A stretch of DNA of 64,000 bases from a virus. The stretch covers positions 1-64,000 of the IMG/VR virus record IMGVR_UViG_3300032236_001304, one strand, 5' to 3'. Of this stretch, positions 1 through 6,071 are shown one piece after another (positions within the stretch are counted from its first letter, which is position 1; each line of letters starts with the position of its first letter). Made by a program: the position numbers and the translations under genes. The notes beneath the pieces were generated by a model. The model had not been told where the DNA came from and made no database searches. It saw only the letters and a list, made by a program, of their open reading frames with translations.

Positions 1-44
1 AAAACGATATGATTGAAGGTCCTTTTGATGATTTTGAATTATAA
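1..44 (+). CDS. 3' end of a truncated gene
   Basis: An open frame enters from the left edge and ends at a TAA at 42-44. The visible C-terminal residues are NDMIEGPFDDFEL, which are acidic. Too little remains to assign a family. It runs in the same direction as every other gene in the window. Confidence 0.5.
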   Translation, partial: NDMIEGPFDDFEL

Positions 45-57
45 ACATAAATAGGAT

Positions 58-195
58 ATGACAATACAAACTGCAATAAAACTAATCAATAAAATGATTA
101 AGATAAGTAAAGTCAATATACACGTTAACCTACCTAATAAGGAAAAACAAAACTTTACTATCCATATAAACGAATTGAAACCGTCTAACGAATAA
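58..195 (+). CDS. Small protein of unknown function (45 aa)
   Basis: An ATG at 58 opens a 45-codon frame ending in TAA at 193-195, 13 bases after the previous stop. The product starts MTIQTAIKLINKMIKISKV and has alternating hydrophobic and basic residues, as in a small amphipathic helix, followed by a beta-like segment (FTIHINEL). I recognise no family. The close spacing to the preceding gene suggests one transcript. Codon use resembles that of neighbouring genes, but at this length the coding assignment is moderate only. Confidence 0.45.
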   Translation: MTIQTAIKLINKMIKISKVNIHVNLPNKEKQNFTIHINELKPSNE

Positions 196-510
196 CGGCG
201 TATCATTAAATAATTTCTAATAAAAGTGTTAATTATTAGACCGTATCAAATAACGGCTATAAGTGTATCATATATATAAATCCGTATATTGATATATAAA
301 GAGACAAAAATAAGGTAGTCCGTATAAGAATTAAACACTTTTACCCACTTTCCCCCACAATTCAACACACATAAGGGTTACAAAGAGAATAAAATAGATT
401 GAAAGCGTGTTAGAAAGCAGAATAGACCTTATCCATTCATTCAGTCGGACCGCAAAATTTTTTAGGGGATATTTTTACACACTTAGTTCACATAAAAAGA
501 TTCGATATAA
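196..510 (+). other. Non-coding gap upstream of the small RNA
   Basis: This stretch of about 315 bases has no supportable gene. It contains three CCGTAT hexamers (241, 282, 320) about 40 bases apart and a pyrimidine-rich tract near 341-359 (ACCCACTTTCCCCCAC). No long stem, tRNA or clear promoter is visible until the TTTG box at 511. It may hold control sites for the downstream promoter, but nothing specific can be shown. Confidence 0.4.
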
Positions 511-542
511 TTTGGCTGATAAATAATATTTTCGTATCTTTG
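511..542 (+). promoter_or_regulatory. Bacteroidetes-type promoter
   Basis: TTTG at 511-514, 20 bases, then TATCTTTG at 535-542 match the Bacteroidetes primary-sigma promoter (TTTG at -33, TAnnTTTG at -7). The predicted transcription start near 547-549 falls exactly at the first base of the long closing stem of the downstream RNA. Confidence 0.75.
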
Positions 543-548
543 TATAGT

Positions 549-649
549 AAACGGGTTAGGACAGAATAATACAATATTCTCAAATGGTTGCTTAGTTACT
601 CCTTTTACAACTCCCTCAAATAGTGACCTCCTAACCCGTTTCTTTTTTT
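549..649 (+). ncRNA. Probable ~100-nt small RNA with closing stem and terminator
   Basis: Bases 549-560 (AAACGGGTTAGG) pair perfectly with 630-641 (CCTAACCCGTTT), and a T-run follows at 643-649, so the 3' arm doubles as a rho-independent terminator. Inside are a hairpin with arms 563-568 and 575-580 (AGAATA/TATTCT, 6-base loop) and possible pairing of 587-590 with 608-611. No open frame is present. A promoter ends 6 bases upstream, so promoter, structured body and terminator define a self-contained transcript. I cannot match it to a known RNA family. It may act as a free small RNA or as an attenuated leader for the zincin gene at 661. Confidence 0.7.
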
Positions 650-660
650 AAACTAATCGA

Positions 661-1020
661 ATGAATATAAAACAATTCAATAGAAATCACGCACTTAGAG
701 TAATGACATGGTGCAAAGTGAATGTGGGCGTGAATTACAGAAGGTCCTATTTGCCGGTCTTAGAATGGCATAGTAAAGGTGAAGACTGTGGCGATTATGA
801 TTTCGAAGATAATATAATTTCAGTTTATAAAAATCAGCATAATTCAGTAGTGGAAATTATTTCTACAATTATACATGAATGGTGTCACTATAAACAAAGC
901 ACAAAAAAATACTACGAATACGATGAAATTTTTGATTACCATGAAAATCCCTTTGAAATTCAAGCAAACGAATTGGCGGATAAATTGAAGTGGAAATGCA
1001 AAAAGGACCTGTTTCGTTAG
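661..1020 (+). CDS. Small zinc metallopeptidase-like protein
   Basis: The 119-residue product has an HExxH zincin motif at residues 72-76 (HEWCH), preceded by a hydrophobic helix (VVEIISTII). A downstream helix at 97-107 (NPFEIQANELAD) offers a glutamate (E99 or E104) as likely third zinc ligand. This layout resembles SprT-like or ImmA/IrrE-like single-domain metallopeptidases found in phages. The substrate is unknown. There is no signal peptide or DNA-binding domain, so it should act in the cytoplasm. It starts 12 bases after the terminator of the small RNA, so its expression may depend on read-through or on an unseen promoter. Confidence 0.6.
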   Translation: MNIKQFNRNHALRVMTWCKVNVGVNYRRSYLPVLEWHSKGEDCGDYDFEDNIISVYKNQHNSVVEIISTIIHEWCHYKQSTKKYYEYDEIFDYHENPFEIQANELADKLKWKCKKDLFR

Positions 1021-1099
1021 AAATTATCTAATTAGTCCCCGGTGTGAAATGAAAAATATCTAATAAAAACGAATATATTTAGATTTTTTCTAATATGAT

Positions 1100-1176
1100 A
1101 GGGGAAAATGCATAAGTCGTTGATTTTCAATGATTTATGTAAGTAATTGAATGTCAATGAGTTATGCCGGTCCCCT
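1100..1176 (+). other. Branched inverted-repeat structure, possible RNA element
   Basis: The gap 1021-1326 (306 bases) has no gene, but bases 1100-1105 (AGGGGA) pair with 1171-1176 (TCCCCT), and 1110-1115 (GCATAA) pair with 1162-1167 (TTATGC). Two short hairpins lie inside, TTGA-TTT-TCAA near 1120-1130 and TTGA-ATG-TCAA near 1147-1157. Together they would form a three-way junction. The T-run at 1185-1191 is too far from the stem for a canonical terminator. The role is unknown. Confidence 0.45.
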
Positions 1177-1245
1177 TATATATGTTTTTTTATCATATGT
1201 AACTTGTTGATTATCTATAAAAAACTTTTAAAAATAGTTTACTTA

Positions 1246-1279
1246 TTTGCCTTTTGTATTGATATTTTTAGTATCTTTA
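1246..1279 (+). promoter_or_regulatory. Possible host-type promoter before the gene at 1327
   Basis: TATCTTTA at 1272-1279 resembles the TAnnTTTG -7 element. The TTTG at 1246-1249 is 22 bases upstream, slightly longer than the usual spacing. The gene start lies 47 bases downstream, and the leader contains a short GAGT/ACTC hairpin near 1285-1302. Confidence 0.45.
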
Positions 1280-1326
1280 TGTATTGAGTTGAGAGAGAGA
1301 CTCCTAATATTAAAAAAAATCTATAT

Positions 1327-1698
1327 ATGAATAACAAAATGACTAACCAATTTACCGACATCGCTTATAATACAGCTCGTAATGAGAGACCTGTATATAT
1401 TAATTTTTCAGCTACTAAATTAAGTTCGGCGGTTAAACCGAATACGATTGTAGAATTTACCGATTATATGGGTCGTAAGCATAAGGTAATATGTAGAAAC
1501 AAACCTGAAATGTTGAAAGCTATGCAGTTTTTTAGTATGTTGAAAAAAGAGTCCGCTTTTATTTCAATTGTATTAAATGATTATCCAATGTATCGTACTA
1601 ATAAAAAACACGCTACATTAGTTAAGCGTGAATTGAAGCAGTACTTGAAAATGAGTCCTAAGCAAATTGATAATATCCTTTTAATGAATTTGAAATAA
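1327..1698 (+). CDS. Protein of unknown function (123 aa)
   Basis: The 123-residue product has a basic C-terminal half (KHATLVKRELKQYLKMSPKQ) that looks like a small helical, perhaps nucleic-acid-binding, segment, and an N-terminal beta-rich part (PNTIVEFTDYMGRKHKVI). No family is recognised. A promoter-like TATCTTTA lies upstream, and a structured non-coding element follows directly after the stop. The position among short genes near an RNA gene suggests an early phage protein; this is inference. Confidence 0.6.
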   Translation: MNNKMTNQFTDIAYNTARNERPVYINFSATKLSSAVKPNTIVEFTDYMGRKHKVICRNKPEMLKAMQFFSMLKKESAFISIVLNDYPMYRTNKKHATLVKRELKQYLKMSPKQIDNILLMNLK

Positions 1699-1701
1699 TT
1701 T

Positions 1702-1784
1702 GCCGGTCTAAATAAGGCCGGCTGAGCTGGGACCGTAAGGTTAGGGGCTCGGTAACTATCCCAATAAGGTTATTCAAAGTAACC
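1702..1784 (+). other. Multi-hairpin intergenic element, possible structured RNA
   Basis: Three consecutive hairpins can be drawn: 1702-1706 with 1718-1722 (GCCGG/CCGGC); 1724-1727 with 1747-1750 (GAGC/GCTC), enclosing 1732-1734 with 1739-1741 capped by a GTAA (GNRA-type) tetraloop; and 1768-1772 with 1780-1784 (GGTTA/TAACC). The stretch is clearly richer in G+C than its surroundings, which is unusual in this A+T-rich genome. It sits between two genes of unknown function and could be a cis-regulatory leader or processed RNA. Confidence 0.5.
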
Positions 1785-1821
1785 GAAGCAAATTTCAAAA
1801 TAACAATAAAAATATTAATAT

Positions 1822-2205
1822 ATGAAAATTACAAATCAAACTAAGGTAACAAGAAAAGGTGCTAGTATTCAATCAACAATAGTAGGTAGAAACGCATTTC
1901 GTCGTAGTGAATCAATTGTAGTAAGTATTAAAAAAGAATGTGTATGTGCTACGTATGATGGCAAATTTACATTAGAGATTACCACTACTGAAAAACCGGG
2001 TAACGATATGGACTGGAATAAGAAAACAGGTCATTGGTCCGATTATCAAAAAAAGTTAATCGTTGAAGCTGGTGGTACTATTACTACTTGGGGACACGTA
2101 TACTTTAAGCGTATGTATAGCACGTATGGATTAGCCGCGGCACAATTTAATAGAATGATGAAGTTAGCGGTATTATTAACTAAAACACCAGAACATTTAA
2201 AATAA
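1822..2205 (+). CDS. Protein of unknown function (127 aa)
   Basis: The 127-residue product is basic and begins with a Lys/Arg/Thr-rich segment (MKITNQTKVTRKGASIQST), followed by a beta-rich middle (CVCATYDGKFTLEITTT) and a helical C-terminus (AAAQFNRMMKLAVLL). No motif identifies a family. The structured element at 1702-1784 lies directly upstream and could control it. A tiny membrane-protein frame begins immediately after the stop codon. Confidence 0.6.
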   Translation: MKITNQTKVTRKGASIQSTIVGRNAFRRSESIVVSIKKECVCATYDGKFTLEITTTEKPGNDMDWNKKTGHWSDYQKKLIVEAGGTITTWGHVYFKRMYSTYGLAAAQFNRMMKLAVLLTKTPEHLK

Positions 2206-2206
2206 T

Positions 2207-2314
2207 ATGATAACAATTTTTGAGGCATTAGTAATATCAGCCATTACAATTATTACCTACGCATTAGTATTAACAATCAAACAAATTAGAGATGAGAAAA
2301 AAGAGATCAGATAG
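2207..2314 (+). CDS. Tiny single-span membrane protein (35 aa)
   Basis: An ATG at 2207, one base after the preceding stop, opens a 35-codon frame ending in TAG at 2312-2314. Residues 4-24 are almost entirely hydrophobic (IFEALVISAITIITYALVLT) and are followed by a charged tail (KQIRDEKKEIR), which fits one transmembrane helix with a cytoplasmic basic/acidic end. Its last 23 bases overlap the start of the GIY-YIG gene in another frame, a typical phage arrangement. Function unknown. Confidence 0.55.
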   Translation: MITIFEALVISAITIITYALVLTIKQIRDEKKEIR

Positions 2315-2609
2315 AAATCATTTAATATACGAAATTATCAATGTAGAAAATGGTAAGCGTTATATAGGTGTTACGCAATGTATAGGTAGAGCGTTTAACT
2401 ATTCAGCATTACGCCGTTTCCAAAAACATATGAGCAGAGCTAAGCAAGAGAATAAAGACTGGGCTTTGTATAAAGATATGAAGAAGTGGGGTCCTGATGT
2501 TTATGATGTTTACGTCAAAGATGTAGTGAGAGGAAAGAAAGAAGCACATAAATTAGAGACCTTCTACTTACAAAATTTTAAATACGAATTAAATTCAACA
2601 CATAAATAA
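2292..2609 (+). CDS. GIY-YIG endonuclease-like protein
   Basis: The 105-residue product is essentially one GIY-YIG domain. It has the LIYEI strand at residues 11-15, the RYIG strand at 23-26, an Arg/His-rich helix around 41-50 (RRFQKHMSRAK) and a conserved-type glutamate in KLETFYLQ near residue 89. It lacks the extra DNA-binding domains of intron-encoded homing enzymes, so it resembles free-standing phage GIY-YIG proteins that nick DNA. No intron is evident nearby. Whether it acts as a mobile endonuclease, in host DNA breakdown or in repair cannot be decided. Confidence 0.65.
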   Translation: MRKKRSDRNHLIYEIINVENGKRYIGVTQCIGRAFNYSALRRFQKHMSRAKQENKDWALYKDMKKWGPDVYDVYVKDVVRGKKEAHKLETFYLQNFKYELNSTHK

Positions 2610-2625
2610 TAAACATATGAGTAAA
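2603..2625 (+). repeat. Translation-start repeat, copy 1
   Basis: A 23-base stretch covering the A-rich leader, the ATG (2617) and the next two codons is identical to 2945-2967 around the start of another gene. The core is AATAATAAACATATGAGTAA. It may be a shared translation-initiation context in a genome without Shine-Dalgarno sites, or a remnant of duplication. Confidence 0.6.
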
Positions 2626-2904
2626 GAACTAACAAACGAACAGGAAGCAATGAGCCAATTATTTTCGGTATTATGTGCGGTAGTACAAAGTGATAGGACA
2701 CCAAAGGTAACAGCAGAAGCAGTTGTATCAACATTACAAAAATTATTTGAAGCAGAAGATGGTCCCTTTCAAGCTAATGATAATATGATGGGCATGACTA
2801 TGGCAATGGTAGATGCAATGAATGGCATAGTAAAGAAACGAAACAAACAAATACAAAGGATAGCGGAAGGCAATAGTATATTGGGTGACATAAACTGGAA
2901 CTAA
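2617..2904 (+). CDS. Protein of unknown function (95 aa)
   Basis: The 95-residue product is acidic and helical with a Met-rich centre (MMGMTMAMVDAMNG) and a short basic patch (KKRNKQIQR) near the C-terminus. No family is recognised. It shares its start region (23 identical bases) with the gene at 2960, so the two are probably expressed in a similar manner. Confidence 0.55.
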   Translation: MSKELTNEQEAMSQLFSVLCAVVQSDRTPKVTAEAVVSTLQKLFEAEDGPFQANDNMMGMTMAMVDAMNGIVKKRNKQIQRIAEGNSILGDINWN

Positions 2905-2944
2905 TATAGCCGGTAACAAAAATAATTTCTTTAAACAATAAACA

Positions 2945-2967
2945 ATAAATAATAAACATATGAGTAA
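2945..2967 (+). repeat. Translation-start repeat, copy 2
   Basis: Identical over 23 bases to 2603-2625 and again straddling an ATG (2960) followed by AGTAA. The preceding AAACAATAAACAATAAAT stretch extends the A-rich leader. Confidence 0.6.
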
Positions 2968-3526
2968 CGCATTAACAACAAACATGAAAACCTTAGTGAA
3001 TAACAATAAAGCTATCTATGATATAGTATATAATGGTATTAACCACAATCATAAAAAGCAAATTGCTGAATTCGTAGCTAGCGAAGTAAATACAATTAAG
3101 CAATTCATTAAAACTGACTTCGGATTTTGTGGTGAATTAAGTTTAGCTAAGAGAATGGCAATTGATGAATTACAAATCAAATTAGATAAGTATATGAATA
3201 AAATTAAAGTAGCACCTAAAAAGGTAGCGAAGAAAGTAAAGGCTAAGAAAGTAAAGCCGGTAGCAAAAAAGAAAACTACAAAGCAAACTATATTAGATAA
3301 GTACACAAAGCAATATAGTATAGTGACACAATACAGCGATAGCTTACTACAAGACGTATATAGTGTAGTATATAAAGGACAAACAATAAAAAGATTTGTT
3401 AACGAGAATTTAGCTAATAAATACATAGGACAAGAGGTCTTAGTGAAAGTAGGTGAGCATAACATAAGAACTGCAAAAAAGACAAAAGCGTTAAATGCTG
3501 AGTTAAGTGCAGAATTTGAAGGATAA
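2960..3526 (+). CDS. Protein with lysine-rich linker, function unknown
   Basis: The 188-residue product has an N-terminal helical domain (about 1-75), a very Lys-rich linker (about 77-107, repeats of KKVAKKVKAKKVKPVAKKK) and a C-terminal domain of about 75 residues with beta-like segments (YSVVYKGQTIKRF, GQEVLVKV). The linker recalls histone-H1-like tails and suggests DNA or RNA contact, which is inference. A strong terminator follows 55 bases downstream, so this is the last gene of its operon. Confidence 0.6.
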   Translation: MSNALTTNMKTLVNNNKAIYDIVYNGINHNHKKQIAEFVASEVNTIKQFIKTDFGFCGELSLAKRMAIDELQIKLDKYMNKIKVAPKKVAKKVKAKKVKPVAKKKTTKQTILDKYTKQYSIVTQYSDSLLQDVYSVVYKGQTIKRFVNENLANKYIGQEVLVKVGEHNIRTAKKTKALNAELSAEFEG

Positions 3527-3580
3527 TATTTTTTCTCTTTATAGGTTTTTTATTTTTTCTTTTTCATTTTTTTAGATTTG

Positions 3581-3609
3581 CCGGAGTGTTTCTACACTCC
3601 GGTTTTTTT
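3581..3609 (+). terminator. Rho-independent terminator
   Basis: CCGGAGTG (3581-3588) pairs perfectly with CACTCCGG (3595-3602) across a 6-base loop and is followed by seven T at 3603-3609. It ends the operon whose last gene is at 2960-3526. Confidence 0.92.
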
Positions 3610-3644
3610 ATGCCCTGAATTTTTTAGGCTCATTTTCACGCCTC

Positions 3645-3712
3645 CTCTACAACATAGAGCCAGCAAGGGTCCTACATAATATACAATGCTCTACAATTCA
3701 ATGCCAGCAAGG
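3645..3712 (+). repeat. Two direct repeats with 44-base period in an intergenic gap
   Basis: Bases 3645-3668 and 3689-3712 match at 19 of 24 positions: both start CTCTACAA and end GCCAGCAAGG. They lie in the non-coding gap 3610-3866 between a terminator and a glycosyltransferase-like gene. Such spaced repeats may be operator or protein-binding sites. Confidence 0.55.
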
Positions 3713-3769
3713 CTTTCAACGGGGTGGAGCTTCTCCATTTCATGTAATTAGACATATCAAAAAAAATTT

Positions 3770-3794
3770 ATATATGTGCCTAGTACACATATAT
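3770..3794 (+). other. Inverted repeat (9-bp stem) upstream of the gene at 3867
   Basis: ATATATGTG (3770-3778) pairs with CACATATAT (3786-3794) across a 7-base loop. It has no T-run, so it is not a terminator. A weaker GTGT/ACAC hairpin follows near 3838-3848. The element may be an operator or a 5' mRNA structure of the gene at 3867. Confidence 0.45.
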
Positions 3795-3866
3795 TGTGGG
3801 GTAAAAATTTTCACTCTAGGAAAGTTATATACTTATATGTGTTACACACAAACTAACTATGTTATA

Positions 3867-5150
3867 ATGAAGAAAATATATGTTTACATACCAATAGAGA
3901 ATGGACTACTCCATAGTTTTGATGAATTGGATTCTTTGAACATTACAAACGATAATAGAAAATTTAATTATCAATATGGGGGGTATGATGTAATAGTAAG
4001 AAATGAAAACTATTGGTGGGACCAAAGTATAGAATTAGAAACTGATGGGGTGCATATTATTAAATCTATGGTATTTGATAATGATAAGCATATTATACAT
4101 AACCTTATTAAAAAGGTAGAATATAACGATGAACTAAAGATAATCATCATAGGGGGTAATTTAGAACATTTTATTTTTTGTAGTAATAGTTTAAACGATG
4201 AAAAATATCTAATCCATAAAATTTCAGAAAGTAAAAATATTAAGCTATTACATAACATCCCGTTATTAGATATACCCAATACCCAGTTCTATCCTAAAAT
4301 ATTCATAAACGATTATATCAATATACAGAGATACGCCGCAGACCAAAAATTTATAGAGGCCTATTACTCACTCCGTCATATCTTTCCTAAAATAAAAAAA
4401 GAAAAAAGAATTGGAGTACATATAGGAGGAATCAATACTCCCATATCCGATAGAATAAGTTTAGTAAGGGGATTGATAGAGAAGGGTATGATAGATAACC
4501 CTAAGTTGTTTTACACTACACCTATACACCATCAATACGATACTCATTTAGAGGTATGTAATGAATTAGGTTATCCGTTTGAAAAGTATAAGAGGTTTGA
4601 TACTACGGACCAGGAAGCCCGTCATTCACTTTGTTATATACGAAAGGTTAATTATAGACCAGTTCGTTATCTAGCCCAAGCCACTATGTTATCTATGGAT
4701 TCGGATATAGAGTTGGTATATGAAACTAATATACAAGAAAATTCGGTATATCTATCTAAACTTACGGAGAAATCCTTAAAGATGTTCGCCCTCGGTAAAC
4801 CTTCGATGAATATAGACCCGTTTTATTATTGGATTACAAAAAAGTATGGGTTTGAAACTTATGATGAATTATATGGAGGAGAGTTATTAGACCATTTTGA
4901 TTTGTATAAGAATTTAGCTTATCACGACAATCTATCCGCTCCTCAAGAAATAATAGTTCATAAGACACCTATTGGTTGGATGGGTTTATTCGTTAAGAGA
5001 ATTGGTGAGTTATTAGATATGAGTGATACGGAGTGGAGGGAGTTAATGGATAGAATGGCAATAATATCTCAAAGGAATAGAGAAAGATTTGATTTACTTT
5101 ATTTTGAAGGTGGAGTGATAGATGAGTGTATAAAGTTAGGATGGATATAG
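3867..5150 (+). CDS. Glycosyltransferase-like protein (T/SEK family, 427 aa)
   Basis: I place the start at the ATG at 3867 (MKKIYVYIPIENG); the frame stays open upstream to 3774, but that extension is Cys/Tyr-rich, overlaps the 3770-3794 inverted repeat and looks non-coding. The C-terminal part carries LTEKSLKMFALGKP near residues 297-310 and then GFETYDELYG. The same combination occurs in the proteins at 6072-8411 and, in weaker form, 15322-16581. The [TS]EK-x9-GxP arrangement recalls the nucleotide-sugar-binding C-terminal half of GT-B enzymes such as GT10 fucosyltransferases and a family common in marine T4-like phages. The donor and acceptor are unknown. Confidence 0.5.
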   Translation: MKKIYVYIPIENGLLHSFDELDSLNITNDNRKFNYQYGGYDVIVRNENYWWDQSIELETDGVHIIKSMVFDNDKHIIHNLIKKVEYNDELKIIIIGGNLEHFIFCSNSLNDEKYLIHKISESKNIKLLHNIPLLDIPNTQFYPKIFINDYINIQRYAADQKFIEAYYSLRHIFPKIKKEKRIGVHIGGINTPISDRISLVRGLIEKGMIDNPKLFYTTPIHHQYDTHLEVCNELGYPFEKYKRFDTTDQEARHSLCYIRKVNYRPVRYLAQATMLSMDSDIELVYETNIQENSVYLSKLTEKSLKMFALGKPSMNIDPFYYWITKKYGFETYDELYGGELLDHFDLYKNLAYHDNLSAPQEIIVHKTPIGWMGLFVKRIGELLDMSDTEWRELMDRMAIISQRNRERFDLLYFEGGVIDECIKLGWI

Positions 5151-5198
5151 TGCCGTTATTTACCCAACCCCTTAATTTCCCTTATATTATTTTTTTAT

Positions 5199-5228
5199 TT
5201 CAGTTTATTATTGTATATTTGAGTATAA
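5199..5228 (+). promoter_or_regulatory. Host-type promoter before the gene at 5241
   Basis: TATATTTG at 5214-5221 matches the Bacteroidetes -7 element. The -33 region is T-rich but has no exact TTTG. The 30-base block is nearly identical (two mismatches) to the promoter block at 8424-8453, which supports function. The gene starts 20 bases after the -7 box. Confidence 0.6.
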
Positions 5229-5240
5229 AACATTACTATT

Positions 5241-5975
5241 ATGAATACTATTGATTTCTCTCAACCCACAATCATTACAGCTAAACAATACGGTAAAACC
5301 ATTACAATCGAATTAGACCATAGTGACACTACTATTGACGAAGTGTTTGATGGTTTCTTAACGATACTGAATGGTTTAGGGTATTTACCTTCTACTATCA
5401 ATGATTACCTAAAAGATAAGGTAGTGGATATATATGATGATGAACATACCATTATTAAAAATGCTCTTTATACCGATGATGATAAGGATGAATGGTTTGA
5501 TGAAGAAGAGAAGTATTCCCGTATGGATATCATTGGTCAAAATGGTAATGAAGGTCTACATTATGATGAAGATGAAAATCCTTGGGGAGAAGATGAAGAA
5601 ACTTATTTAGCTACCGACGAGGATATTGAGGAGTGTGAGTATAACGAACTAAGCGAAGTGAGTGAGTTGAATGATAAGTTAGAATTACCGAAAGAGGAAT
5701 ATAAAGGTATCTATGTAGAGAAACCACATTTTGATTGGGATGATGAAGAATTGGATTGGCCCGTAGCTAATGATAAATTAAAAGCCGCCGTACAAAGATA
5801 TAGTGAAGAAGTAAAAAAGAGACATACACCAATTAGTGATTTCGATAGGGCAAATGGTTTTAATGGTAAATCTCTATTTGAACCATATAAAAAGAAACCA
5901 AATCAAAAAGTAACCGAAAAGAAAATGAATAAGAGTGTTGTAAAGAAAGGAAAGATAAAGGATTTAAAGAAATAA
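5241..5975 (+). CDS. Acidic protein of unknown function (244 aa)
   Basis: The 244-residue product is very rich in Asp/Glu through its middle (for example DDDKDEWFDEEEKY and ENPWGEDEETYLATDEDIEE) and ends in a basic tail (KKPNQKVTEKKMNKSVVKKGKIKDLKK, residues about 217-244). No motif identifies a family. An acidic body with a basic tail fits a DNA-mimic, scaffold-like or protein-binding role, but that is only a possibility. It has its own host-type promoter and lies between the two large glycosyltransferase-like genes. Confidence 0.6.
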   Translation: MNTIDFSQPTIITAKQYGKTITIELDHSDTTIDEVFDGFLTILNGLGYLPSTINDYLKDKVVDIYDDEHTIIKNALYTDDDKDEWFDEEEKYSRMDIIGQNGNEGLHYDEDENPWGEDEETYLATDEDIEECEYNELSEVSELNDKLELPKEEYKGIYVEKPHFDWDDEELDWPVANDKLKAAVQRYSEEVKKRHTPISDFDRANGFNGKSLFEPYKKKPNQKVTEKKMNKSVVKKGKIKDLKK

Positions 5976-6071
5976 TATATAGGGTTTACAAAATTTCGAA
6001 AAACGACTTAGACCCCACCCCATTTCCGCACCACCCCTCCCCTTAAATTATTTTAACCGATACTTATTGGT

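Noticed and set aside
241-325. Three CCGTAT hexamers about 40 bases apart as origin iterons
   Set aside because: The shared unit is only six bases, the spacing is uneven and flanking sequence is not conserved, so an origin cannot be argued.
2292-2609. GIY-YIG gene as evidence for a group I intron
   Set aside because: Neighbouring genes are not interrupted, and no group I core elements were recognised around it.
3774-3866. In-frame extension of the gene at 3867 to an ATG at 3774
   Set aside because: The extra 31 residues are Cys/Tyr-rich and unlike a protein start, and they cover the 3770-3794 inverted repeat. MKKIYVYIPIENG at 3867 is the natural start.
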